64,000 nucleotides of DNA, from positions 802,152 to 866,151 of the forward strand of contig NRSV01000002.1 in assembly GCA_002286855.1 (NCBI GenBank), in the 5' to 3' direction. Shown here one piece after another: positions 54,469-64,000 of this stretch; the first letter of the stretch is position 1; every line of letters starts with the position of its first letter. The DNA comes from Bipolaris cookei. Taxonomy: Eukaryota; Ascomycota; Dothideomycetes; Pleosporales; Pleosporaceae. The notes beneath the pieces were generated by a model, which saw only the letters and a list, made by a program, of their open reading frames with translations, made no database searches and was not told where the DNA came from. The translations under genes and the position numbers were made by a program.

Positions 54469-56617
54469 CTACGGACTATCGTAGTCATTAAAAATCTCCT
54501 CCGGGTCCTCAGGCGGCAGCATATCAATCGTATCGCTGGTCCTGGGCCCTGTATATTTCTTCCTCGCCCCCGCATACCACCAGACGGTACTAAAGAACCC
54601 GATAAACGCGGCGACGCAAATGGCGTAATTCATGTTATCGACACGCACGGGTCGCACAGTTGGGAAGAACAGAACGACGCTGATGAAGATGACCCATGTG
54701 ACGGCAATGGCGTTGACGGGTTTGCTCCACTTGCCCATGGAGTAGGGACCCGGGTGGAAGACGACGCGGCCTTCGTACCATCGGTGAGCAATGATGACAG
54801 CGATGTAGCTAATGTCGAGAGCGGGCGCGGTGATGTTGAAGATGGCGGTGATGGTTAGTGTGCTTCCGATACCGATGAGATCGAGGCAACTGCAGAAGAC
54901 GACGACGAGCCAGACAGCGTTGACGGGCGTATGCGTGTGCGTATTAACCTGGCTCCAGAAACTAAAACACACAAAAAAACAATGTCAGCGGTTTGGTTCG
55001 TTGCAAAGGGCAGCACCAAAGAAAAAAAACTTACTCTGAAAAAGGAAACGCAGCATCGCGGGCAAACGCCCAGGCCATGCGTGCATTAGCCAGCATGGCC
55101 GAGCATCCGGTGAAGAACTGGACCAGCATGACAAAAAACCACATGATGGTCCCACCGGTTTTACCGCCTGCGTTGAAGAAAATCTGGGCTACGGGCAGAC
55201 CGGTCGGCGTCGACATGATGGTGTCGTAGTCGGACATGCAGAAGCAAAAGGTCACGGTTAGCATCCAGCCGACCACACCGGACACAAGGATTGCAGCGCG
55301 AATCGCCACGGGACCGCGGATGGCGGCATCGTGCGTCTCTTCGGACATGCTGTACAAGAAAAACTAGGGTTAGCATACATGCATGCGTGTCTGACATGGT
55401 AAAGGGCTTTTCTATAGGGCTGACTTACTGCGTTGTGCCGTCGTAGTCGGTCATAGTCCATGCAACCGAGAGGAAGCTGCACGACAATCAAGTTAGTTCC
55501 ATATTGCTTTTTTTATCTTTAGTACCGAGGCGAACATACCCAAGAAGAAATGAGAAACCCTGGCTACTCCATCCGGAGCCGTCCATGACGGTAGTAAAAA
55601 CCCATTTGGGGCTTTGTTTGTTGGGTGTGAGAATGAGCAGGGCGATGCAGATGCAGATTGATGCAATAACTGGGCTTACTGTCAGCTTCTATTTTTTGCC
55701 CCGCAAACCACTAACATCACAAAACAAGAACCCCTCCATGTTAGGCGAACGTACTGTTGATCGGGGCGAACCACAAGATAATGCGGTGCAGCCAATTCGT
55801 AGGAAAGGAGCAGATGGCGCCAAACATGCAGAGCACAAAAATGGCAAGGAGCACCGTCTGGTAAGCTTTCCTGCATTGATCGGTGAGCTACTACTGTGTG
55901 TCGCCTAGAATGGTGTGTTACTCTTACGGTTCAAAGGCTGGTCCCGCACTATCTAGAGTGTGCATGACTGCTGTCGCTAAGATCATTTGCGAGATGGTGT
56001 ATGCCAAACTGGCAACACCGGCGGCTTGACCGAGGAAGTTGCACCATCCGATGATCCACGACCAGGCAGCGACGTGCTCGGGGGGCACAACGTGTTTTGT
56101 GACATAGTACATTCCTCCGGCTGTAGGGTATGCTGAGACTAGTTCGGCAACTAGAGAGGAGGATTGTTAGCTTTAGCGGTGAAGAGATAAGTTGGAGTAT
56201 AATACCTGAGCTGGCTATGCAGTAGGCCATGATGCTACCGATGAACCAGGCCCAGACGGCTGTTGCTGGGCCTCCTGATGACATTGGAGCTCCAAAGGTA
56301 GCAGGTACTGAACCTAGCACTCCGAGAATGGAAATGGCATATGAGATTGTGGACCATCTTGAGAAATGTCTTTGGAGTACCTGCGGGCAGTGTGAGATGC
56401 GAGTTTGAATCGAATAGAACAACACGACACTTACAGGAGCATATCCAATGCGTACAAGAAGGCGGTCGTCGTCGTCTGCAATGGTTGCCATGGTGGGGAG
56501 TTGATTGTTCTTGCTCGCACCTGTTGTCTTGGATTGAGCTGAAATTGTTGGTTGGAGTGTTTTGCCGTCCCCAGACTGTGCACCTGGTCTTCTGTTTCCG
56601 AATTCTGGATTACCCAT
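54469..56617 (-). CDS. Amino acid/choline-type permease (APC superfamily)
   Basis: Plasma-membrane transporter of the fungal GABA/choline/amino acid permease group (Uga4/Hnm1-like). Eight exons: 56617-56435, 56380-56206, 56150-55928, 55870-55755, 55669-55540, 55476-55429, 55349-55035, 54961-54469, all in phase, 560 residues. A hydrophilic N-terminus of about 60 residues precedes about 12 hydrophobic helices. Group hallmarks are ILGVLGSVPATFG, GGPATAVWAWFIGSIM, VAELVSAYPTAGGMYYVT, DYDGTTHMSEETHDA, GLPVAQIFF, and the late GPYSMGKWSKPVNAIAVTWV. The substrate is not decided by sequence; GABA, choline and polyamines are all possible. A cytosolic acidic tail follows. The start MGNPEF is preferred because the upstream frame lacks an ATG. 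Confidence 0.9.
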
Positions 56618-57536
56618 GGTCAACAAGACATCAACGACTGAACATGAGATTTTGGCGAGAGAGTGAGGTAAAAGGGTAGCTCAGTGACGGAAGGCGTAGA
56701 AGGGATTTAGAAGCGTGTAAAAGACGTTTGTGGGTCACTTCCGGAGACACATTAGGGACATTGACAGCACTGGCAAAGACCCACACCAGCCCCCGGCGCA
56801 AGAAAGCGTACTGCTGCAAGTGGTAGGGATATGGTGGTCGGGGAGGTGAAGGTAGGGACGGGGAGGCGAGTAGTGGGTTTTATCGTGGGCTAGCTTGCCA
56901 AAGGGCCCAACCCTGCTGGCAGCCAGGCCATGACTGTCCAGTAGCATCATGATGCGAGAACTGACTTACATACTGTTAGGCTCGTAATTAGTACATATGC
57001 GTGTACATGATGACACGCGCCGAGTGTACTGCAGAATTGCTTGCTTGAGAAGGGCGTGAACATGGAAAAAGGCAAGTAAGAAAGTGGGCCGATCAAGAGC
57101 AGAAATGGGACAATGTCAATCAGCCTTGTCTTTCTCTATGCGGGTTAGTCTCTTTTTTTCTCACTCTCTTGCTAGGGCCTGGCAGATGCTAGTCGCGACG
57201 AAGCAACCGTGGATTTGCGGTACTGTCATTTGCGCAGGGTACAAAGACTGGTGCCGGACGTTTGAAAAGAGGAGCGTGCTCAGCAAAATGCTGCCCGCTT
57301 CGGCGACCCAGAGTGGCGGGCCGTTTACTTACCTTGCATTTTGAGCGACCAGGGTCTGCTTCAGCCCTGGGAACAACCTACCATCCATCTTGGAAGGAAA
57401 CAAGCGATCGAAGCATGTCTTTGTTCTTGAAGCTGCATGAGAGCCAATTGCTCGCAGCAAGCCACTGTTTCATAGTGGCTCGAATGGTGAGTCAACTGCT
57501 GTCGTGTCCATTGTGTCTGTCCCTGAACGGCATGAT

Positions 57537-57558
57537 ACGACACGACACGACACGACAC
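57537..57558 (+). repeat. (ACGAC)n short tandem repeat
   Basis: About four units of ACGAC in tandem. Confidence 0.8.
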
Positions 57559-60109
57559 CTCAGGCTCCTGTTGTCGCGTATTCGGGTGCGCTTACTTAGT
57601 TACTCGAGGGATTCGGCCAAGAGATTGCCGTCATCAGAAGCTATGACGAATGCAAATGAAGCTGCGGCTTGCCTTTGGGCGAGGCTCTGGAAGCGGTACG
57701 ACTCGGGGGCGCAACTACGGCCTGCCTGCAACCGGTTCCCCCTGACAGTTCGTAGCAAAACTTCAGTCCAGGCGGTGAGGCCCTCGAGGCCCATTGGCCG
57801 CGGCGGCTATTCCTGATGCGAGTCCATCATGGCCGAGGACGAGGCGCTTGTTGACGGGTACGTATGATATCAGAGATTCTGGGTGCTCTGCGTCTGCGTG
57901 CATATCCCGCCCCGATCCGGGGCTATCATCCATGGGCCTTACATACTCTGTAGTGTAATAGTGGGGTGAGATTGTGTCAGAGAGCCTGCAGGTAACGCCC
58001 TGCTACACTCTATCTACGTACGTAGTACTCTACGCGTACATACAGCAACGTTTCCCTCTTGTCATGGCCATGGTCAGATCATCCCAGAAGCTGCTGCAGC
58101 CCAGTGTGGGATTTCCTGGTCGAGTAGCGTAAGCGATGGATGCCCGCAATGGGGCACACACGTGCGTGTGGCCCGCGTGAAGGACCAAGTACCGGACTTT
58201 GCTTGTTGCTTACCATTGCGCCGGACCTGAGCCTGTCCCACGTCACCAAAAGAGAAAAAAGCGTAGCCACTCTGCTGCCCTAAGGCGCGCCACAGCACTG
58301 TCGCGGTAAGAATGGCCATCTCTTCCAGGCCTCAGTGGCAGTAGTAGAGCGCGCCCTCGCCGCTTCTGCAGACTGTATTACGGTGAGCGATCCTCCGAAG
58401 CGCCGCCTAGCCGGTATGCACATGTCCACCTGATCAAGCATCGCCCATGTCGCCCATGTCGCCCATGTCGTCGATGCCGTGATGCCTTCGATGCCCCTCG
58501 TTGCTGCTGGCAGCAGCCGAAAGAGCGGTGGGAAGGCTACCTAGCCATGCATCCGAGAAATTGCACACTGCCACACGGCCGCCCTGTTCGAGTAAGTTGG
58601 CTTGACCCGGAGTACGTACCCAGCAGCCGTTTGTCAGACTGTTCACGGATATCACGGGAGCTTGATGCTGCACCCATGACATCGACATGCTCCGAGTAGT
58701 TCCTCGGATAAAGACAATTCAAGGGTCGAGCTACCCAAAAGCTATCCTTATTCCCAATCCAGTATGTAAATCTCCGTCAGTGTTCGGTACTGGCTCGCGC
58801 AGATGTGAGTTAGGGAAGAAAGAGGCGAATTTCGGTCGCCCCACTGTGGGCATCGTCGCATGCAACGAGCTCAGTAGCTTCGTCAGTAGCGTCCTTGCCT
58901 TCACATCATCTTGACCGTGACTTTTTTTTGATACTATACGCCAAATACGTAGTGCATTCTGGCTTGTCTTTCCTTTCAATCACGTTGGCTTCACGACGGG
59001 ATAGAGAGAGGGGAGTACCGCAGAATTGAATGCCCCTCAAGCTAAGTACACGGCCTACCCGCGACCATCCTGACTCGACATGCACTTTAGCGAACCCATC
59101 TGAGCTTCATCTTCCAGAAGATACCTCAGGCACTCGGCCGTTTCAAAAAAAGGCGCCGAAACCATGTGCGGACCCGTCCGCTAGGGCCGACGATCAGCGC
59201 GGCATTCTGTAGCGCGCTGCTCAATGGCGACTTGCAACACCTTTCGCCCTTTACCACTCGACCTCACTTGCCCACTCGACTCTCCGACTAGCATATGCAG
59301 CATTTCTCGATTAGGCGCAGGGTGACCGGAAAGCAGCGTCGGTTCTGCATACCTTTTAAGATGGCACGAAAAGCTCCATGTATGTCGTAGTCCGGTAAAT
59401 CTACGGCAATGAGATCCCCGTTTCCATTCGTTGTAGTTTACTGCTAGCACCATGTCAACATGCAATGTGCTCATCTCATCACACACCCACCAGCCACTGA
59501 AGTGGCCGAAACAATCAATAAAAGAGCTTACCAGTCAGCTTCATCCGAGTTTATATGTTATTACCCAGGCTCTCACCCACAAGTCAACAACCCCGTCTAC
59601 AGAGCCTGTGGGGTTAGAGTCGAAAAGCAGAGATCTCATGTCATAGAACAGCTAGTAATGCAGGGATTGGTGCATTGAGAAGAGATAGGAGCAAAATAAT
59701 CACGACCAATGGACCTCTATAGAGAAAAAGCTTCCCTTCAGTCACAGAAATGGATGAGACGAGAGTGAAGCGAAATGACTGTAACGACCGAACCTCCGAC
59801 CGAAGATCATCATCATTATTTTCTATATTTTCCAGGTTCTTAAGCTTGCATAACAAGGAAAATATGTAAAAGGCAGGAAAAGAAGGACCGATGCCTACCA
59901 TGCTTATGTTGATGGTGTTGTCCAGTAAGATTAGGGAACACACAGGCACGTCTCTTTTTGCAGGCGCAGTTTCTCAAAAAAAAACATTGCATTGCATAAT
60001 GCAAGTCATGCAGGGTTTGTTGGAACGTAGCTGGAAAATTGTTACCATCCTATCAATGCAGACCGGAAAAGAAGAAACACAGCGGAAACACGCAGTCACC
60101 ACTCCTACA

Positions 60110-60135
60110 TCCCCATCCCCATCCCCATCCCCATC
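60110..60135 (-). repeat. (CCCCAT)4 array, G-quadruplex pattern on minus strand
   Basis: Four CCCC runs separated by AT; the minus strand reads GGGGAT units, which can form a quadruplex. Confidence 0.85.
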
Positions 60136-60837
60136 ACAACTCTCTCCATGCGCAGCTTTGAAGTGGAGTTGTCGCTCAAAAAAAATGCAGGGCGACCTAT
60201 CCTTGTCCACTACGTGTTTGGCATACGCTGGATGTCTGTGTTCATGAGGAAGCCTCTTGTGACTCTTTGTACTTCTTCCCCCACTTCTTCTGTATCCACT
60301 TTGTGAGGCACACTACATAGGCGCCTTGGAGCAACCCACTTCTTGAACCACACACCTCTTCTACAATCCGCTTCGCGGAGAGCTCGTTTTACGGATAACC
60401 CCTAGTTCGTGGATAGCCCACTTCCGCGTGTGGAGCATCTACCAGATGATCTGTATAGTACCCACCAAATAAGGGTGGGGTGAGCGAGGAATCAGGGCCT
60501 GTTTGAGGGTTGGAAAGAGGAAGGTAGACTTACATGGTTATCAACTGCGCATACTGCGCGAAAGGCGGGAAAGAAGACAAACACACGGTAGCAGTAAGGG
60601 GAGAGTGCTGGGTGTACAATGTCTCTGCATACCAACTCGACAGACATGAACGCATACATGATATGACTGTGATGAACAGAGCAAAGTAGGTAAGCAGTCA
60701 AAAATCATCACATCTATCCATTCTAACAACCCCAAAGTATATACAGAAGCAAAAAATATATACAGCCAAACCTCTGACTTTATACACACTTGCCCTCACA
60801 CCCCACAACCTCCCTATACCCTTTTCTACTCTACAAT

Positions 60838-61734
60838 CTAACATGTAAACAGTTTCGGCCCAGGAATAGGATAAGTTTGCGCTGTACAAACATTAGTATC
60901 TCCTCTCAATCACCCAAACCCAAAGAAAAACCAAACATACCAGTATAAGCATTATACGCAATCCCCGCATCCGTCCCTTTGTACGCCCCCGGAAAACTTA
61001 CCAAACCCGACGGCTTCGTACTACCACCCCCAGTAACCTTAATCTGATGACACCCCGGATAAAACTGCGCGCCAGGATACTTATACGCGGAATGCAGCGC
61101 CAGCACTTCATGCCTCACGAGATAGTACCCTGCAGCAATGCACTTAGGGATGGTATACGAAAGGTGTCCGCCCGCAACGCGAATAGCGTCAGAAGCCCAC
61201 TTGTTAGATGTGCCTTGGCGTCCTTCTTCTTGGATCTTGAACCATACGGCACTGTCAACGCTGCGTCAGCAGCGCACACGCTTGGTATGTAACAACGGTG
61301 AAGAGAGAAAAGGGGAGATAAGAGGAAGATAGGAAAAAGGGGAAAACGTACTCAGATTCCGGCATATAAGCATCACACCCCGTATCCGGACACCGCGCCA
61401 TATACGTAATCGACGGTCCAACATGGCTTTCCGGCCACAACGTCCAGTAAAGCTTGACCTCGGAGCCTGCAGCAGCTTCAGCGTGCAGGGCGGCCGGGGA
61501 GGATCCCTTGACGCCGCCGGCGGTGTAGCCGCCGCATTGCAGGTCGGATAGCGTCACGTCTTCGACGGGGCCGTTGCCCTGGATGGGGCGTGAGATGCGT
61601 TTAATGCCGGGGGTGTAAGGGTCTTGGTAGGGCTGGTAGAAGGTGTAGTCTTTGCCGCCGATGGTGGCGTTGGAGACGTAGCCGTGGGCTGCAGCTGTGG
61701 CAGCGAGTGCGAGGGTGGGGACGAGGTATTTCAT
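60838..61734 (-). CDS. AA9 lytic polysaccharide monooxygenase (former GH61)
   Basis: Secreted copper enzyme that cleaves cellulose oxidatively and boosts plant-biomass degradation. Exons 61734-61352, 61251-60941 and 60881-60838, 245 residues. The signal peptide MKYLVPTLALAATAAA ends just before HGYVS, giving the N-terminal His that is the first copper ligand. The second His lies in WPESHVGPSITYMA. The second coordination sphere is in YYLVRHEVLALHS and GAQFYPGCHQIKV, with the axial Tyr in QFYPGC. Disulphide-type cysteines (QCGGY, RCPDTGC) are present. There is no CBM1 or linker; the protein ends at PIPGPKLFTC. The catalytic residues appear intact. Regioselectivity cannot be told. Confidence 0.93.
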
Positions 61735-63538
61735 GTTTATTGTTCTTCCTTTGTTCCCAGATCTAGTTGAAGAAGGAAGAGATGGAGTGCAGTGAAGGAA
61801 AAGCCCGAGACAAGACGATTCGACTATATAAGGTATTTAGAAAAGAGAGATCGATGGATCGATACAAGTCTAGTTCGGTATGAGAACCACCTTGATGCCG
61901 GAATAAATTGACACACACAGCAGCAAAAGCTCTTATAGTAGTACCACACACCAACCTCGGTACATAATTCCTCCACGATACAAAAGCCGATGGCTCTCTA
62001 TGCAAACGATCACACAAGCACTATTGCAAATGTTTCCGAGAGACTCCACACCCCCTTAGTTCATGCATTGGTACACCGAGACCAGGGAAGGGGGGAGAAG
62101 GGGGGTAGAAAACATGTAGATTAAAAACTTGGCGCGCTAAGGGTCACCGTGATGTTGAGTAACATGCACACCTTGCCTGTTTTGGGTCCATGTAAAGTGT
62201 TTGGAGAAGCCGTTATCCCCGGTCAAAGCATTCCAGAGAAAGTAAACAAGATAAAAATATTCTTCTTTTCTTTTGGAAGGGCCGTCATCCTGAACAGACG
62301 TCATTTGGCAGCAGTTGTCGGGCTACTAGTGAAACAGCCCTTCGCAAACAGAGCTAATACAGTCGAACGTGGATGCACAGTTAACAAGGCTCCAAAGCGG
62401 ATGTCTCTGACATCCTGTAATGACAGTCGCAAGACACGCTCTGTTTACATTCATGATTGGTGGTGATACGCCTTTCGATTCGGACTCGTCGTCTCGTATT
62501 GAAACGCTCACACGTGATGTCGGCTAGGGGCTTGGCGGTTGGCGGGAATCCTGCACCATCGGAGAAATTAATAAAGCTTTCATATAGCACCTAGCCGGTT
62601 TGCCGGTCCAGGTTTCGCGTATCACGGTAGTGGGGAGGTTGCCCTTGATACTACTATCAGCTTTTCTGCAGCTAGGTTGGAATGCGGCCCGGGGACGTGG
62701 AGAAAGGGGAAGTGACGCAAGCGCAAACGTTTAGATTGCAGTGCACTAGGTGAGGCCTTGGCTCTAACGGTAGGAAGCCAAATAGGATTTGGTATCACGA
62801 GGGTCTAGAAGTAGTTAACTCGCCTGAGAGCTAGTATCAGGTGATACAATATGGCTTTGTTGAAACAAGGTCCCTCTAGTAGTTAGTAGTATTACTCCTA
62901 TAGGTAACTAAGTAGAAGTGACAAGGTGGGTGGTTTTAACGTCTGCTATTCAGCATATCCACTGTGTTACAATCTATCTACTACGCGTACGCGACAGCGT
63001 GTATTGTGTGCACACGCGCAGCACTGGCCACCACGTAGCACCATTCTCTCGCCTAGACTCTAACACTTTCTTCCACCAACCTGGACTGGACTCGCATATT
63101 CTCAACAGGCTTCGTGTTTATGCTCTTGTGGATTTAAATCGCTGCTTCTATTTTGGGATGACGTCAGTGCACTTTATTGGTTGCTTTTGCTCCGAAGTAA
63201 GTGGTTATGGCGCTTGACATGTGTGTGAGCATGTCTAAAGGGCCGTAATTGCTCAGATAGTCCTAGATACGCTCATCAATCACACAGTCGTAGGAGAAGG
63301 CCAATACTTGTGTAGGTGTGGTCCAGAGCCGCTGTGTCGAACAGACCTCGCTCTTGCATTTGCTGGTATTGGCCGAGCATAAAAGCACTCGTCAGAACTC
63401 TGAGAATAGATATTAACACAGCCATAGCAAATAATTGGCAGCCCCTCCATGAACTCCTGGCTACACTCGGAAATGGTCGCATTTTCCAAAACCATACCCT
63501 AAGCTCCGAAAATATCATAACCCAGCTGCTTTCGTAAC
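61735..63538. other. Intergenic, 1.8 kb
   Basis: Promoter of the AA9 gene followed by sequence without supported genes. A G-rich stretch lies at about 62085-62107. No candidate RNA gene is seen. Confidence 0.4.
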
Positions 63539-64000
63539 CTAATATCCGGTTGCGCCAGGTGCTTTCTCGTCCTTCTTCAGGCTGAGGAGCAGCTCCCTGA
63601 ACCGTGCCTTGTCGCTGCCTGACGCACCGCCCTTTGTGCCCTTTCCACTCAAGTCGACCAGCTTCGCAATGCGCTCCCAGCTGGTTCCGCCCGCGGTGGT
63701 GTCGTCTCGGTTTGCAAGGAACTCTTCTGCCTCTTTTCGTGTCTTGGCAATCTCCTTCTCCTTCTTGTTGTTGTAATTCTCGTAGAAGTCGTCAATATTT
63801 TGCTGTGCCTCCTTGATGGTGCTCTGCTTGCGCTCTTCGGCTACTTCGTCGCGGTGTTGAATCTGGAGGTCGCGGCGCTCGCGCCACTCTTGAATGACGT
63901 CGGGCTCTGGGGAGTCTGATCGCTGGGGAGTGAATGATGGGACTGGCTGGCCAGGAAGGAAGGGCAGGCTTGATCCAGTAATGGTGCCGCCAGGGGCCAT
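63539..64000 (-). CDS. CLC1: Clathrin light chain, C-terminal part (N-terminus beyond window edge)
   Basis: Structural and regulatory subunit of the clathrin triskelion, binding the heavy-chain hub. The visible part is 153 residues with a stop at 63539-63541. It shows VIQEWRERRDLQIQHRDEV, a long charged helix with DDFYENYNNKKEKEI, and a C-terminal segment SWERIAKLVDLSGKG followed by RFRELLLSLKKDE, all typical of fungal light chains. The Met at the edge (MAPGGTITG) is probably internal, since family members have an acidic N-terminal region of roughly 80-100 residues before it. No intron is seen in this part. Confidence 0.85.
   Translation of the reverse strand: MAPGGTITGSSLPFLPGQPVPSFTPQRSDSPEPDVIQEWRERRDLQIQHRDEVAEERKQSTIKEAQQNIDDFYENYNNKKEKEIAKTRKEAEEFLANRDDTTAGGTSWERIAKLVDLSGKGTKGGASGSDKARFRELLLSLKKDEKAPGATGY

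Larger units (their letters stand above)
56618..60837. other. Gene-free region, 4.2 kb
   Basis: The longest gap in the window. No frame looks like a known protein. A possible isolated first exon (ATG at 57829, MAEDEALVDG followed by GTACGT) has no convincing continuation. Simple repeats include ACGAC units near 57540, three GTCGCCCAT units near 58445-58470 and CCCCAT units near 60115. The first 300 bp are the permease promoter, and the last part is the 3' flank of the AA9 gene. Confidence 0.5.

Noticed and set aside
57829..57858. Possible first exon MAEDEALVDG followed by GTACGT
   Set aside because: Good start and donor, but no downstream exon could be found.
17776..64000. Clathrin-coat gene cluster (AP-1 beta plus clathrin light chain)
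   Set aside because: The two genes are 43 kb apart with many unrelated genes between; co-occurrence in the window is most simply chance.

Overview
This is a window from a filamentous ascomycete nuclear genome (Pezizomycotina; the proteins most resemble Dothideomycetes/Pleosporales as I know them, which is inference). The evidence is: intron-containing genes with short GT..AG introns of about 46-140 nt, long gene-free stretches, a cellulolytic AA9 enzyme, a fungal inositol-phosphorylceramide synthase, and pogo/Fot1-type transposon relics with TGG-to-TAG/TGA stop codons of the kind repeat-induced point mutation (RIP) produces. No tRNA, rRNA, CRISPR or bacterial-type operon was seen.

Layout. 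1-1634 (-): 4-coumarate-CoA ligase-like adenylating enzyme, cut by the left edge. 3914-5567 (+): SR/RGG RNA-binding protein with three RRMs. 5924-7100 (-): mitochondrial carrier. 8611-10449 (+): NYN-domain protein. 13664-15124 (+): AUR1. 17776-20316 (-): AP-1 beta adaptin, divergent from a tiny membrane-protein gene (20642-20926, +). 22246-23472 (-): secreted Asn/Gly/Gln-repeat protein. 25143-26309 (-): PhzF-family protein. 30140-31579 (+): conserved-looking protein of unknown function. 32609-33065 (+): broken gene ending exactly at a transposon insertion. 33065-34163: foldback-type pogo element. 35303-37336: second pogo-type element, decayed and carrying a probable assembly duplication. 39371-40706 (-): flap endonuclease 1, divergent from glutaryl-CoA dehydrogenase (41168-42596, +). 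43328-44203 (+): UBC4-type E2. 44513-46586 (-): non-canonical poly(A) polymerase-like protein, divergent from the trehalose-phosphatase TPS2 (47274-50275, +). 51377-51709 (+): 79-residue protein. 54469-56617 (-): amino acid/choline-type permease. 60838-61734 (-): AA9 lytic polysaccharide monooxygenase. 63539-64000 (-): clathrin light chain, cut by the right edge.

The genes are mostly unrelated housekeeping genes rather than a cluster. AP-1 beta and the clathrin light chain act in the same vesicle-coat pathway but lie 43 kb apart. The only accessory island is about 32.6-37.3 kb, where two DNA transposons sit next to a broken gene. No new multigene system could be supported. The most unusual points are a 5-nt microexon that must supply a catalytic aspartate codon of FEN1, a 21-nt microexon and a stop-free in-frame intron in AP-1 beta, a near-perfect 310-bp inverted duplication that turns a pogo element into a foldback, and a 206-bp duplication on either side of a lone N.
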